DNA of 64,000 nt from Heloderma charlesbogerti (GCA_026122225.1 JANEZZ010000982.1:553501-617500), one strand, 5' to 3'; counted from the first letter of the stretch, positions 22,270 through 33,202 are shown. Notes: a model not told the origin generated them from the sequence alone. Made by a program: numbers and translations.

Positions 22270-23395
22270 GAAGCTGTTGTTTGTTTATCTATTTCCCTGG
22301 CCAATTAACAATACCCTCTGGCCTGTTAACAATAACAGTTAAAAACGATTTTAAAAAACCACAGTTTTTTAAAGCCTTAAAAATCAAACACAAGAAAACT
22401 AGCCAGAGTACAAACTAATTAAATAAAATGCACAACAGGAAAGCATTAACACAGTATCAGGGTGGAAACTGAGCCCATAGAGCCCCAGAGCAGTTCTGAT
22501 TCTGAGGAGGATTAGCAATCCGTGGGAGAGGAGCGCGCTCATCTCTCACAAGCACAGCAGCTGGCAGAGATTCCTCCTGCCAGCATTCCTGGGATAGATA
22601 GTGACCCTGGCAGTGAGAGAGCACTGGAGGGGGGCTTGCTGGATGCTCGGCACAGACGCAGGGAGCAGTGACAGATGGAGGGCGCCGAAAGGAGGCGTAG
22701 CGCTTGTTTGGCGCTCAAACAACGGTCATGTCCCGAGGACCCAAGGGAAAGAGGGAGGATCTCTCCCTAGCCCATAAGTTCAAGGTCTTCCCGTGGTTCC
22801 CCTTCAAACGGGGACCAACTGCCTTACCTGGAGCTTAGGCTACTCTGCTATCTTTCCCCAGTGCTGCTCCTTGCTTAGTCACTAGTGATTAGTATCTGAA
22901 AGAATCATAAAGGAATAAAGGAATAAAACCTTGGAAAGAATCCTCGTCGTCTGTATCCTGAGTTGGCTATTGGAGGGGGCTGCAAGAGGCAGCTAGGGCG
23001 CTCCTGACACACAGCAAAGCTAAGACAAAATTTATTTTGTTTAAATTATCTTAAAACATCTGGGAAAATAAAAAGGTCTTCACCTGACATTGAAAAAGCC
23101 ATGACGTAGGTGTCGAGCCTCTCTGAAAATGGTATTCCACAATTGGGGTGCCACCGTCAGAAAGGCCCTTTCTGTAGTAGCCACCAGCTGTAGCTCATTT
23201 GTCAAAGACACCCTGAGAAGGGCCTCTGAAGATTATGTTAGAGTATGGGAAGGTAAATATGGGAAGAAGGGATACTTCAGGCTAAAACCAGTACTTGGAA
23301 TTGGCCCCATGGCCTGCTTGCATGATAATTTCATGGGATGTTCGCTTGCTGGTGCCAACAGCCAGTATGAAGATGGACCCCACAGAGTCCTCCTC
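22270..23395 (-). mobile_element. L2-type LINE 3' region (reverse), split by an LTR
   Basis: Reverse L2 blocks: GTTTATCTATTTCCCTGGCC at 22280, AAAAAGGTCTTCACCTGACA near 23070, ATGGTATTCCACAATTGGGG near 23128, AGAAAGGCCCTTTCTGTAGT near 23158, then CCAGTACTTGGAATTGG near 23288. The solo LTR at 22455-23009 splits it, and a family A element inserted at 23404 next to its end. Confidence 0.72.
22455..23009 (+). mobile_element. solo LTR, copy 3
   Basis: 555 bp, ends TATCAGGG (TG mutated to TA) and CTCCTGACA, perfect 5-bp duplication CACAG (22450-22454 and 23010-23014). Polyadenylation signal AATAAA at 22914-22919. The frame homologous to 4467-4775 is collinear but has an in-frame TAG near 22508 and a TGA near 22669. 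Confidence 0.9.
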
Positions 23396-23403
23396 CTCCT
23401 GGA

Positions 23404-24049
23404 TAGGGATGTACGAAACACCTACCTGGCTCCGCACCAGGCAATCCGTGGGGGGGGGAGCTCCATCCCTCCCCCTGGAATCCTGCCTGGCCGGCTCCGC
23501 TCTGCAGCCAAGCCGCAGAGCTGCTGGCCGGCTCCAGCCGCCCGCAGCCAGACATCTGGCCACTGGGCAGCCCTGCAGGGACGCAAATGGCAGCTGTCGT
23601 AGCCGCCGCCATTTGCGTCCCTGTGTTGAGCCGTGATAGGCTACGTAAATGGTAGCCACTGCCATTTGCGTACGCTGGGTTTTTTCCCCCCTGCCGTGAT
23701 AGGCTACGTAAATGCTTACGTAGCCTATCACGGCCTCTGCAGGGATGCAAATGGCGTCCCTGCATTAGCCATGATAGGCTACGTAAGGATTTACGTAGCC
23801 TATCACAGCTATGAAGACGAAGCGAATGGCAGCCGCAGGACGGCCGCCATTCGCAAAGCAGCGCGGACGGGAGCAGGTAAGTGCTCCATTTCGCGCGCCT
23901 TTCGTGGGGTGGGGGTGGTGGGGACTTCGTCCCGTGCGCCTTTTGTGGGGTGGGGGGACGGGGCTTCATTCCGCGATGGATTTCGGGGGGCCAAATGCAC
24001 TGGCATTCAGCCTCACCGAGATCCGTCGCGGAATTCTCTGACATCCCTA
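23404..24049. mobile_element. family A hairpin element, copy A23
   Basis: 646 bp with perfect 8-bp duplication CTCCTGGA (23396-23403 and 24050-24057). It starts TAGGGATGTACGAAAC and ends CTGACATCCCTA. Hairpins built on GTGATAGGCTACGTAAATGC and its complement lie near 23694-23733 and 23769-23808; GCAAATGG/CCATTTGCG modules lie between. Near the right end GAATGGCAGCCGCAGG leads, open for 17 codons, to a CAG/GTAAGT donor-like motif (gtaagt 23877-23882). Confidence 0.92.
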
Positions 24050-24057
24050 CTCCTGGA

Positions 24058-24736
24058 GCCAGAGCTGGGGCAGTGGTGGTGACAATGAGGGAAGCAGCTA
24101 AGGAGACTGCTTCAAGTACATTTCAGGGGAGCTCTAGGTGGTTGGATGACTGAAAGTGCGATTCACAGAAGTAGGAACTATTTTTCCTTTGAATGTGGTG
24201 TGATTGTCTTTATGTGTCAGAGTGAGAGTCCCAGATATTTTTCATGTCCTTTCTACTTTTGGCTTCATCATTTTTCTGCCTTTTCCTCTTTCTAGTCTGG
24301 TTATGGCATGACAGAAGGTAAATGGTAGCAGCCCACTGCCTCAGTTGCATTGAGACATCAGCTTCCTCTCGTATTTGAGATACTCCAGTAATCCTCTCCC
24401 TTAGCATTAGAAGAAAGTGATGTGGTTTTATTGGTACATGTTTTGTTTGTGCAGAAAGAATGTGGGAGTTTCATGATCTAAGTAGGGATGAGAAGTAATT
24501 CTAGAATGTGAAGCTTTTCATATCTGTCATATAAACATTGCCTCTGCTGACTGGGGAAAATAGGGGCGGCACTGAATTTGTAGATCAGCACATGGGCATC
24601 ATTCTTCCAATAGTTTCATGAGGATGGGTGCAGAGGTAAATACTTTCTAGACTGCACAGCTTGAGATTTGCCACAAAATTCTAGTTGTGAGTTGGTTTTC
24701 ATGTGGGCAATGACAAATTTGGCAGGTCTGAAAGCA
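24058..24736. other. unique sequence, no gene seen
   Basis: No recognisable coding or repeat content apart from the flanks. Confidence 0.4.
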
Positions 24737-24786
24737 GTCTTGGATAGAGATGGACAAACCCACCCCCATCCGGTATCGGCAGGTAC

Positions 24787-25342
24787 TGTCAGGAGTGCCC
24801 TAGCTGCCTCTTGCAGCCCCCTCCAATAGCCAACTCAGGACACAGACGACGAGGATTCTTTCCAAGGCTTTATTCCATTATTACTTTATGACTCTTTCAG
24901 ATACTAATCACTAGCGACTAAGCAAGGAACTGCACTGGGGAAAGATAGCAGAGTAGCCTAAGCTCCAGGTAAGGCAGTTGGTCCCCGTTTGAAGGAGAAC
25001 CACGGGAAGACTCTGAACTTATGGGCTATGGAGAGATCCTCCCTCTTTCCCTTGGGTCCTCGGGACGCGACCGTTGTTTGAACGCCAAATCAGCGGAGCA
25101 CTTCCTTTCAGCGCCCTCCATCTGGCACCGCTCCCTACGTCTGCGCCGAGCGTCCAGCAAGCCCCCCTCCAGTGCTTTTTCACTGCCAGGGTCACTATCT
25201 CTCCCAGAAATGCTGGCAGGAGGGATCTCTGCCAGCTGCTGTGCGTGTGAGAGATGAGCAAGCTCCTCTCCCATGGATTGCTGATCCTCCTCAGAATCAG
25301 AACTGCTCTGGGGCTCTATGGGCTCAGTTTCCACCCTGAACA
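24787..25342 (-). mobile_element. solo LTR, copy 4
   Basis: 556 bp, minus strand, perfect 5-bp duplication GGTAC (24782-24786 and 25343-25347). Ends TGTT...TGACAGTA-side read as TG/CA. A 102-codon frame (25334-25026) is open, the same length as in copy 1. It inserted into the family B element, so this LTR is younger than that element. Confidence 0.9.
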
Positions 25343-25455
25343 GGTACCTTCTGAAGCACTGCCCCTTCTCTAGCCCCCCCCCAGCCCATGCTCAAGCCTC
25401 CACAAGCTCGCTGAGCCACCCACACTCACTCCGGATCCCATCTGCATGTGCCCAC

Positions 25456-25686
25456 CATTTTGCCAAGCTTATTTTTTACGGAAAAAGGAGGTCATTAAAA
25501 ATGTGTATATTCAAATATGCAAAAATTCCAGCTGGGACAGGTTGATCTATGCACTATTAGAGCCACAAATGAGACATTTGTGCCTCTAATATTGCATAGA
25601 TCAGCCTTTCCCATCCGAATTTGTGCATATTTAAATATGCACATTTTTAATGACCTTTTTTCTGTAGAAATAAGCTTGGCAAAACG
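25456..25686. repeat. large palindrome inside family B element
   Basis: Arms of about 100 bp. The left arm begins CATTTTGCCAAGCTTATTTT and the right arm ends AAATAAGCTTGGCAAAACG. The centre is ACAAATGAGACATTTGT near 25563-25579. The arms differ at several positions, so they have diverged since formation. Confidence 0.85.
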
Positions 25687-26479
25687 GCGGACACTTGTGG
25701 ACGGGTCCCAGTGAGCATGGGGAACGTCTGGGAGGGTGAAAGCAAGGGTGAGAGAGGCCAAATGCTTGGTGGGCATGGTCCAGGGATGCAGGCAGAGGGA
25801 GCCTGATGGACTCCCAGACCCAATCAGGTGTCCACACCATCCCTAGTTTTGGATGCCCCATAGCCAGGGTTGGTGTGGCTTTCTATCAGTTGCACTCATT
25901 TCAATCAGAGGTGGTCTGAATGTCTATTAGAGTGTCCATGGGTACAGGGGAAAGAAGGAAGTTTAGCCATGTTAGCCATTTAAAAAAATCCAAAATCAAT
26001 ATTAGTGTGATATTTGTATTAGGACACCCAAAATATCAAACAAATTATGCAAGCTTTTGAGGTCTCCAGATCTCTTCATCAGGATAGTACAAAAAGCAGG
26101 TTGCACATTTGGGGTGATCTTTTGATGGACCTAATAAAAGTTGACATAATGAAGTTATTGCACTATGGACGTAGGAGCAAGGGTCCTTTCTGCCTTAAGA
26201 AAGCAAGCTCCTTGAGAATACTCACTGGTCACCCCCTTCCAATCCAAGGAGGGAGTTCATCATATACCTAGTGAAACAGGTTCTCATTCTGTCACGTATG
26301 GGAAGGACTTGCATCATCCTTCCCCCTCCCCCCAAAGTGGGCAGATCACATGGGTGTATATATCTACAGCCCACCTCACATTTTATATTATGCATATATT
26401 TGGACAATATCCAACAGGGCTGCTTTGCTGGTTTCGTGGCACTCGTGGCATCCACCTTCTGCACTTCTAAAAATAATCA

Positions 26480-26574
26480 TCCAGATGTTTTGGATGATGA
26501 CCTGACCATTGGCCATGCTGGCTTGGGCTTATGGGAGTGGTAGTCCATCTGGAGAGCACAGGTTATCCACCCCT
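26480..26574. repeat. fragment of a palindromic hAT-like MITE
   Basis: Words such as GACCATTGGCCATGCTGGC, TGGGAGTGGTAGTCCA and CCACCCCTGG are shared with 55350-55468 and 48735-48805. They derive from an element with GGTTGGGGAA-type ends common in reptile genomes. Only part is present. Confidence 0.55.
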
Positions 26575-26714
26575 GGAAGGCATGGAAGTGATGCAAACCA
26601 AGCTGAATGTAGCCCACCTGCCTGGTGTGGCAGCCCCCTATACCTGGGACACCTGTTTTTACTGCCTGTCTGGGACTGGGGAGGGGGAATGGGCAGGGAG
26701 AGGAAAGGCCATGC

Positions 26715-27322
26715 TTCTGGACTACCATTTGAACTACCATAGCATGCTCTACATGGGGTTGCCTTTGAAAACTCTTCAGAAACTTCAGCTGGTCCAGAAT
26801 GCTGCAGCCAGACTGTTGCCTGGGGCCAGTTACAGAGAGTAACTCCCTTGTTACAACTGCTTCACTGTCTCCTGGTCTGTTTCCAGGAATAATTCAAAGT
26901 GCCAGTTATGAGCTATAAAGGCTTGGGACCAGGTTCCCCAAAATAGCACCTTCCCCCATATGACCCTGCTGGGTCTTAAGATCTTCAGGAGAGGCCCGCC
27001 TCTTGAGACTGCCACCTTCAGAGGCAGCGCAGAAGAGGGCCTTCTCAGGGGCTGCTCCGTCACTGTGGAACTCCCTGCCAAAGGAGGCTAGCTTTGCTCC
27101 CTCTCTGCTGTCTTTCCACTGGCAGGCAAAGACTGCTTCATTCAAGCGGGACTTTGGTGTGTAAGCAGGTCTGTTGAGCTGGATGCTGTTTTTACTCTGC
27201 TGTTATTGTGTTTTAGGTTGTGTTTTACTGTATTTGCTTATTGTTTTTAGCAGTGATTAGAAGCCACTCTGAGTGCCATTTTTGGTAGAAAGTCCAGGTA
27301 CAAATTAAATAAATTAATAAGC
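26715..27322 (+). mobile_element. L2-type LINE 3' end
   Basis: Plus-strand translation shows LQLVQNAAARLLPGASYRE (about 26788-26840), the usual L2 C-terminal block. Later come GPGSPK-type and FRGSAEEGLLRGCSVTVELP-type remnants, then GAGTGCCATTTTTGGTAGAAAG and an AAATTAAATAAATTAATAA tail at about 27301. Frameshifted. Confidence 0.78.
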
Positions 27323-28719
27323 TTCTGGCAGGCTGCAACGTGGGGCTTAACAAGTCACAGGTTGCATAGGCCTGACTTGAACATGTGTAAAAAACAAAAA
27401 ATGTTAATGTGTCTTGACATAATGTCAGCAAAGGGTTTCAAGCTTATATATGGGTGCTGTTTAAAATTTCAAAACTTGATAAAAATCTAATTTATCCCTC
27501 GGCTACATCATTTCCCCACTTTTAGAACTATGATAATCTTAAAATCGTCCTTGAGGGTTGGAATGGTTGCCACCAGATTTTTATTTATGTTTTGGTCCTT
27601 GATCTCCACTGGACTTGCCAGATCTGCACTCTACCTCCCGTTCCAACTGAGCATGTATTCAGACTGTAAGACTTAACTTTTGGGACTTCCAACATCTGGC
27701 CTTTTGAGATCTGGCTACCTGTCCTGCACATGTTCACAAATTTGAGTTGCTCATTTATTTTAACTCTCCAGATTTCATTTTCTATCTGGAGGAGTTTGTA
27801 GAGCTCCTTACATTCTTGTTAGGAACACATTTCACATTGCTGTACTAAATAATGTGTGTAGATATGTTGGTGTGTGTGTGTGTGTGTGTGTGTGACAGAG
27901 CGAGAGACAGAGAGAGAAAGAGAGAGAGAGAGGTGCCTGTACGAATTGCACCAGCCAGGAGTATGGATGCTGAATAGCATCATTTAGGCACTCACTGTGA
28001 CATTGTATTAACCTTTTTTAATGGATGTATGTAATAAAATGACATGTAAATGGAGCACAAGGGGAGATATGACACTATATCTGGAAAAGGATAAAACAGC
28101 CAGTTGAATACTGGGCTATTATAGCAGTTTGCAAACCTTGGATAAACTCAGTCAGCGGTTGTATAATTGGTTATTCAATCCCGACCCTTGTTCACAGCTC
28201 AAAGCCAGGAACACTGAGACCTGTTGCCAATTTGAGTGAATGCGGTGACTGTGCTCGGCCGGGGCCTAACACTGGAGCCAGGCCTTTTCCTGTGGGCTGG
28301 TTTCCACCATGTCTGGGACTGGCGGAGTGACAGTAGCTCTTTTGTTGTCAAAGCCTGGCTGGTACTCCCCTCCTTTGCAAAATGTCTAACAGCTACACAA
28401 ATATAAGAAAATAGGAGGGTGGGGGGAGAGGGGAAAAAAAGAGGCTTAGTGTAGCTTTTCTCTTACACTGTGGAGGTATTGAGAAAGGAGGTAGTGGTCG
28501 AAGGAGAAAGGCGAGCTGGGTGTGATATGAAAAGTTACAGTGAACGATAAGCAAAAGCGCCATGATGTCCCAGTGTACGGTGGAAGCAACGAGGGAGAGA
28601 TCGAGGGCTCTCTTGAAAACACAGATTGTTCTCCCAGACTAAAGCCATTGTTTTAGGGCTTCCTCTCTCTCAAACCTTGGCGTAGTGAATGGATTCTGTC
28701 GAAAGTAGCAATGAATGGC
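27323..28719. other. unique sequence with one microsatellite
   Basis: A (TG)n/(GA)n microsatellite lies at 27870-27934. The block 28100-28400 is repeat-free and of mixed composition with no reading frame; it is a reasonable place to test for noncoding conservation. No gene recognised. Confidence 0.4.
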
Positions 28720-29489
28720 TTCTAATTTATGCTTTCGGTGGAGGTTGTCTCCCAGGGCCAGCCCAAAAGTTATGTTTTTGCAGACGCGGGACTAGAGATG
28801 TGTGACATCCCCTGTCCCCCTCTGAGAAATGCTATGAGCCTTTCCAAGCTCCTTCTAACTGTTGGTGAAATGCCTAGATTACAATGCTATGTTTTACTGG
28901 ATGTGAATAATACTATTTAATTTAAACAATAACATTATCTGTTGTTGTTTTTGTTGTTGCTGTTGCTGTAGTTGTTAATGGTATAATACACCATTTTGGG
29001 TGCCTTTGAGTAGATCAGAAAGAAATGGCTTGCCTCAGCAGGACCCTTGCAATTCAACTCAATTTGGCTTTAGGTGAAATTCATTGCTAACTCCAAAAAC
29101 ATGCAAAACCTCACTCCTGACCATGTTTTACTATTCTTATCAACATTTTTTTTTAATTCCCTCAAATTTGTATTTATTTCTTTCATTTCTATACTGCCCA
29201 ATAGCCAAACATCTCTGGGCGGTTCACAAAAATTAAAACCAAAAAGCATACAGTAAAACAATACAAAAATATAAAAGCATTAAAACCACATTATAACAAT
29301 ACAACCAGAATAAAACCAGAATAAAACCGAGCAGCAATGCAGAAATTTAAAATACAGATTTAAAACAGCAAAGCTAAAAGACTAGAAAGCTAAAATGATA
29401 AAATGCCTGGGAAAATAAAAAGTTCTTCACCTGGATCTGGAAGGAATACAATGTAGGTGACAGGCGAACCTCACTAGGGAGCTCATTCC

Positions 29490-30408
29490 TAGGGATGGCG
29501 GAGAATTTCTCCACGAATCTTCGGGAGGCCGAGTGCCAACGCATTCGGCCCCCTGAAAGTGTTGGGGAAATTCTCTGCCAGCCCCCCGCCCCCCCCCCCG
29601 GGATGGGACTTACCTTCAGCGAATGTCCCTCTCGGCGGCAGGTCCCGGCGGCATTTCGGCGGCGTTTTGGCGGGGGTGGCGGCCGGTCTCCTGACCGGCC
29701 GCCGCCATTACAAAATTAAAAAGTAAAAAAACCCCCCCACACACACCCGTGATAGGCTACGTGATGATTTACGTAGCCTATCATGGCTAGATTTCCAAAG
29801 TCAGCCGTGATAGGCTACGTAACTCGTCACGTAGCCTATCACGGGTGACTTTGGGAAAAAAAAAAAGCGCGTACGCAAATGGCAGAGGCCAATGGGCGCC
29901 ACCATTTGCGTTCCTTATTTTGGCACGTCTAGTCTACGTAAAAATTTACGTAGACTACGGCGAAAATAAGGGCAACACAAATAGCATTCCCTTATTTTCG
30001 CCGTAGTCTACGTAAATCTTCACATAGACTAGACGTGCCAAAATAAGGAACGCAAATGGCGGCGCCCATAGGCTGCCGCCATTTGCGTACGTGCTTTTCT
30101 TTTCTTTTTTCCAAAGTCACCCGTGATAGGCTACGTGACGATTTACGTAGCCTATCACAGCTGACTTTGGAAATCTAGCCGTGATAGGCTACGTTAATAA
30201 TTACGTAGCCTATCACGGGTTTTTTTTTTCCCCACTTTTTCTTTTGCGGCCAGGCAAGGTGGAACGCCTCCCCCCCCGGCCTGAATTTCAGCCGGGCAAG
30301 GCGGGGCGCCTCCCCCCCCGGCCTGAACTTTGGGGGGAGAAGCGAAGCGCCTCCCCCCCACTGCGAAGCAAGCTGCGGGACAAGGTAAGTCCCTTTCGTC
30401 CATCCCTA
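29490..30408. mobile_element. family A hairpin element, copy A29
   Basis: 919 bp, perfect 8-bp duplication CTCATTCC (29482-29489 and 30409-30416). Ends TAGGGATGGCGGAG and CGTCCATCCCTA. A left-facing donor-like motif (complement at 29608-29613) is preceded on the minus strand by ATGGCGGCGGCC starting at 29708. A right-facing AAG/GTAAGT lies at 30385-30390. The middle is a two-scale palindrome (29746-30219), and a GC-rich tandem block lies at about 30245-30355. No protein. Confidence 0.93.
29746..30219. repeat. self-similar palindrome of copy A29
   Basis: A ~474-bp imperfect palindrome centred near 29981 (AACACAAATAGCATT). Each arm contains, outside to inside, two GTGATAGGCTACGT...ACGTAGCCTATCAC hairpins, a GCGTACGCAAATGGC module and a TAGTCTACGTAAA...TTTACGTAGACTA hairpin. 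Every sub-hairpin is palindromic on its own. Confidence 0.9.
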
Positions 30409-31218
30409 CTCATTCCACAGCTGGAGTGCCACAGCAGAAAAGGCTCTCCTCCTAGTGGCCACCCTCCCTTTGGCAGGGACTCACAGAGAAGGGCCGCTGA
30501 GGATGATCTTAAGGTCTGGGCAGGCACATATGGGAGGAGGCATTCCTTCAGATAACCTGGCCCCAAGCCATTCAGGGCTTTGAATGTTAATACCAGCACT
30601 TTGAATTGGGCCCAGAAATCCCTACATTCAACACACTTTGGCAAGACCACAAAATTAAACTCAAATGTCACCTTACACAGGACTCTTTCCAGGGTCTTAC
30701 ATACCCAGGGTTGTATCTATTATTAGTCCTATTTAGAGTAGATCTATTGAAATGAATAGTAGTTCAGTTAGACAAATATTGGATACAGTCCACAGAAGAC
30801 AAAAGTCTAATACACAAGCCTGAAGACCAATTCACATAATCAATCCCTTAGATTTGGTTGGGATGATAAGCAAGTTGTTGTGTTTGAATATTTTCAAGTG
30901 TGCACTGTAACATGTGAATGTGACTAACAGGTATTTGAAAATGTGTATTGCGCAGGTACTTCTGTTAGAGAGTGGGAAGTGGCCAAGGTTCCCTGTCATG
31001 CAAACACTTTAGAATTTATCCTGAAAGGCAACCTAAAACTCCATTAAATAAATAGAAATGAAATAAGAAATGTTGCTTTGGAGTGGGAGACATGACCCAA
31101 GGAGAGCTAAAGGGAAAACGGAAGGCTTCATGTTCTGAGCCAAGGCCATGGTGTGAAGCTTAGCATATGTGGCATGTTATTTGTGGTTCAGGTCTGTGAT
31201 ATGCTGATTTGGAAATAG

Positions 31219-31640
31219 ATAAGAACATAAGACCATAAGAAGAGCCCTGCTGGATCAAAACAAAGGTCCATCTAGTCATAGAATCATAGAATAGTAGGGC
31301 TGGAAGGGGCCTACAAGGCCATCGAGTCCAACCCCCTGCTCAAGGCAGGAATCCAAGTCAGAGCATCCCTGACAGATGGCTGTCCAGCCTCAACTTGAAT
31401 GCCTTCTGTGTGGGAGAGCCTGCTACCTGCCTAGGTAATGGGTTCCATTGTTTGTTCCAATTGGTAGTCCAGCATTCTGTTCACACAGTCGCCAAGCAGC
31501 TGTCGACCAGGAACCCACAAGCAGGGCATGAGCACAACAGCACCCCCCCCACCCATGTTCCCCAGCAACTGCTGTAGATAGGCTCACTGCCTCTGGTACT
31601 GGTGGTAGCACCTAGCCATCAGGACTAGCAGCCATTGATA
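31219..31640. repeat. squamate-type dispersed repeat interrupted by CR1
   Basis: The left part AAGAACATAAGACCATAAGAAGAGCCCTGCTGGATC (31219-31254 region) resumes after the CR1 insert with GTCCAGCATTCTGTTCACACAG near 31468 and GGAACCCACAAGCAGGGCATGAGC near 31508. I recognise the pattern as a common reptile dispersed repeat but not its class. Confidence 0.55.
31278..31466 (-). mobile_element. CR1 LINE 3' end (reverse)
   Basis: It starts with the ATAGAATCATAGAAT octamer-type repeats that end CR1 elements, then GGGCTGGAAGGGGCCTACAA and ATCGAGTCCAACCCCCTGC. Read on the minus strand it ends as a CR1 should. 5'-truncated, about 190 bp. Confidence 0.85.
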
Positions 31641-31746
31641 CATTGTGACGGCTGTTTCTGTACATTCAAATAATGGCTTGAGGCTGCTGTCATTGAGTGA
31701 ATGACATGCATGTCTGAACTCTACCAAACTAGACGTGACTCTAAAT

Positions 31747-32709
31747 TAGGTTGTGGACGAAAGTCACTTACCTGTCCTCGAAGATTTCCCGCGGTGGGGG
31801 GCAGGAGCTTCGTTGCTCCCCCTCCAAAGTTCAGGCCGGGGGGGGGGAGGCTTCCCTCCTCGCCCGGCCGAAATTCAGGCTGGGGGGGAGGCTTCCCGCC
31901 TCGCCCGGCCGAAATTCAGGCCGGGGAGGAGGCGCCTCGCCTCGCCCGGCCGCGAACTAAACAGTTAAAAAAAAAAACGCCCCCGTGATAGGCTACGTGA
32001 CGATTAACGTAGCCTATCACGGCTAGATCTGCAAAGTCAGCCGTGATAGGCTACGTAAATCGCCATGTAGCCTATCACGGGTGACTTAAAAAAAAAAAAA
32101 GCGCGTACGCAAATGGTGGCCCCCATAGGGAGCCACCATTCGCGTTCCTTATTTGGTCGCTGTAGTCTACGTAAATGTTTACGTAGACTACGGCGAAAAT
32201 AAGGGCAACGCAAATAGCGTTCCCTTATTTTCGCCGTAGTCTACGTAAACATTTACGTAGACTACAGCGACCAAATAAGGAACGGGAATGGCGGCTCCCT
32301 ATGGGGGCCGCCATTATCCATACGCGCTTTTTTTTTTAAAAGTCACCCGTGATAGGCTAAGTGATGATTTACGTAGCCTATCACGGCTGACTTTGCAAAT
32401 CTAGCCATGATAGGCTACGTTAATCATCACGTAGCCTATCACGGGGGCGTTTTTTTTTTCTTTTATTGCAATGGCGGCGGCGGCAGCCAGTCGAAAGATC
32501 GGCTGCCGCCCCTGCCCCTGACGAAGACCTGACAAACCGCCGGCCGGACCTGCCACCGGGAGGGACATTCGGCAAAGGTAAGTCCCGTCCCGGGGGGGGT
32601 GCGGGGGGTGGGGGGTGCGGAGAGTTTCTCCCTGAAACTTGTTCGGGGGGCCGAACACGTTGGCGCTCGGCCCCCCAAAGTTTCGGGGATAAATTCTCCG
32701 CCATCCCTA
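31747..32709. mobile_element. family A hairpin element, copy A31 (longest)
   Basis: 963 bp with perfect 8-bp duplication CTCTAAAT (31739-31746 and 32710-32717). The left end is TAGGTTGTGGACGAAAG, the right end CGCCATCCCTA. A left-facing donor-like motif (complement 31766-31771, CAG/GTAAGT) lies 20 bp inside the left end. Next come three GC-rich tandem units (about 31795-31955), the two-scale palindrome (31982-32447), ATGGCGGCGGCGGCAG at 32471 and a right-facing AAG/GTAAGT (32578-32583). The frame from that ATG stops after 16 codons. No transposase; must be mobilised in trans. Confidence 0.93.
31982..32447. repeat. self-similar palindrome of copy A31
   Basis: A 466-bp palindrome centred at 32214 (AACGCAAATAGCGTT). 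The arms mirror each other module by module: two GTGATAGGCTACGT hairpins, an A-rich or T-rich GCGCGTA spacer, a CAAATGG/CCACCATT module, and one TAGTCTACGTAAA hairpin flanked by CGGCGAAAATAAGG. Six short hairpins are thus contained in one large one. Confidence 0.92.
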
Positions 32710-32717
32710 CTCTAAAT

Positions 32718-33202
32718 GCATCACTTGAGGTACCATGCTAGTTTTCTAATTGTTAACAGCCACTGTGTGTAGGTAGTGGGGATGATCAGGACTGCAGTGT
32801 ATGTGTGGGGGGCGTAGCCCTTTCCTCTCTTGTTGTGGTCCATGAAAATTACATCCCTGCGGTGGCTATTAGCCCCAGAAGGAAAGCTGCCATAGCTGCC
32901 ATGGAGGGCAAAACAGCAGGGGAGAAGAGGTTTAACCCCCTCCCCCCTATTGTACACCGTGGACCTGATGAAACTTCCCTTCCTCCATTGGAGCTGTTAA
33001 CAATTAAAGAAGCACTTCAGGTTTAGCATTGCAATCTGCCGGTTGCTTGAACTCCATGAACTGTAATGCTTGTGCCTAGATATTAGAGATAATTTTTATT
33101 TATCATTTTACCCAAGCACTACCTAGGCTCTTGGTCTTTATTCCTTGTATTCTGGACTATAAATCTTCATTGAATGGCAATGTCATTCCACATCAGATAG
33201 TT
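32718..33202. other. unique sequence, no gene seen
   Basis: Open frames of 70-78 codons on both strands carry no domain and overlap each other. Nothing else recognised. Confidence 0.4.

Larger units (their letters stand above)
24745..25845. mobile_element. hAT-like element (family B) with an LTR inside
   Basis: It starts TAGAGATGGACAAACCC and ends CACACCATCCCTA, flanks GTCTTGGA and GTTTTGGA (7 of 8). A solo LTR sits at 24787-25342. The remaining interior contains a palindrome of about 230 bp (25456-25686) centred near 25570. Confidence 0.82.
29160..30660 (-). mobile_element. L2-type LINE 3' region (reverse), split by a family A element
   Basis: Reverse L2: TTTATTTCTTTCATTTCTATACTGCCC start, CTGGGCGGTTCACAAAAATTAA, AAAAAGTTCTTCACCTGGATC near 29419. 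After the insertion it continues with AGAAAAGGCTCTCCTCC near 30436 and TTTGAATTGGGCCCAGAAA near 30600. The insert 29490-30408 carries a perfect duplication. Confidence 0.78.

Noticed and set aside
29746..30219. CRISPR array or bacterial hairpin repeats
   Set aside because: The repeats are palindromic modules in mirrored order within a flanked transposon in vertebrate DNA, without equal spacers.
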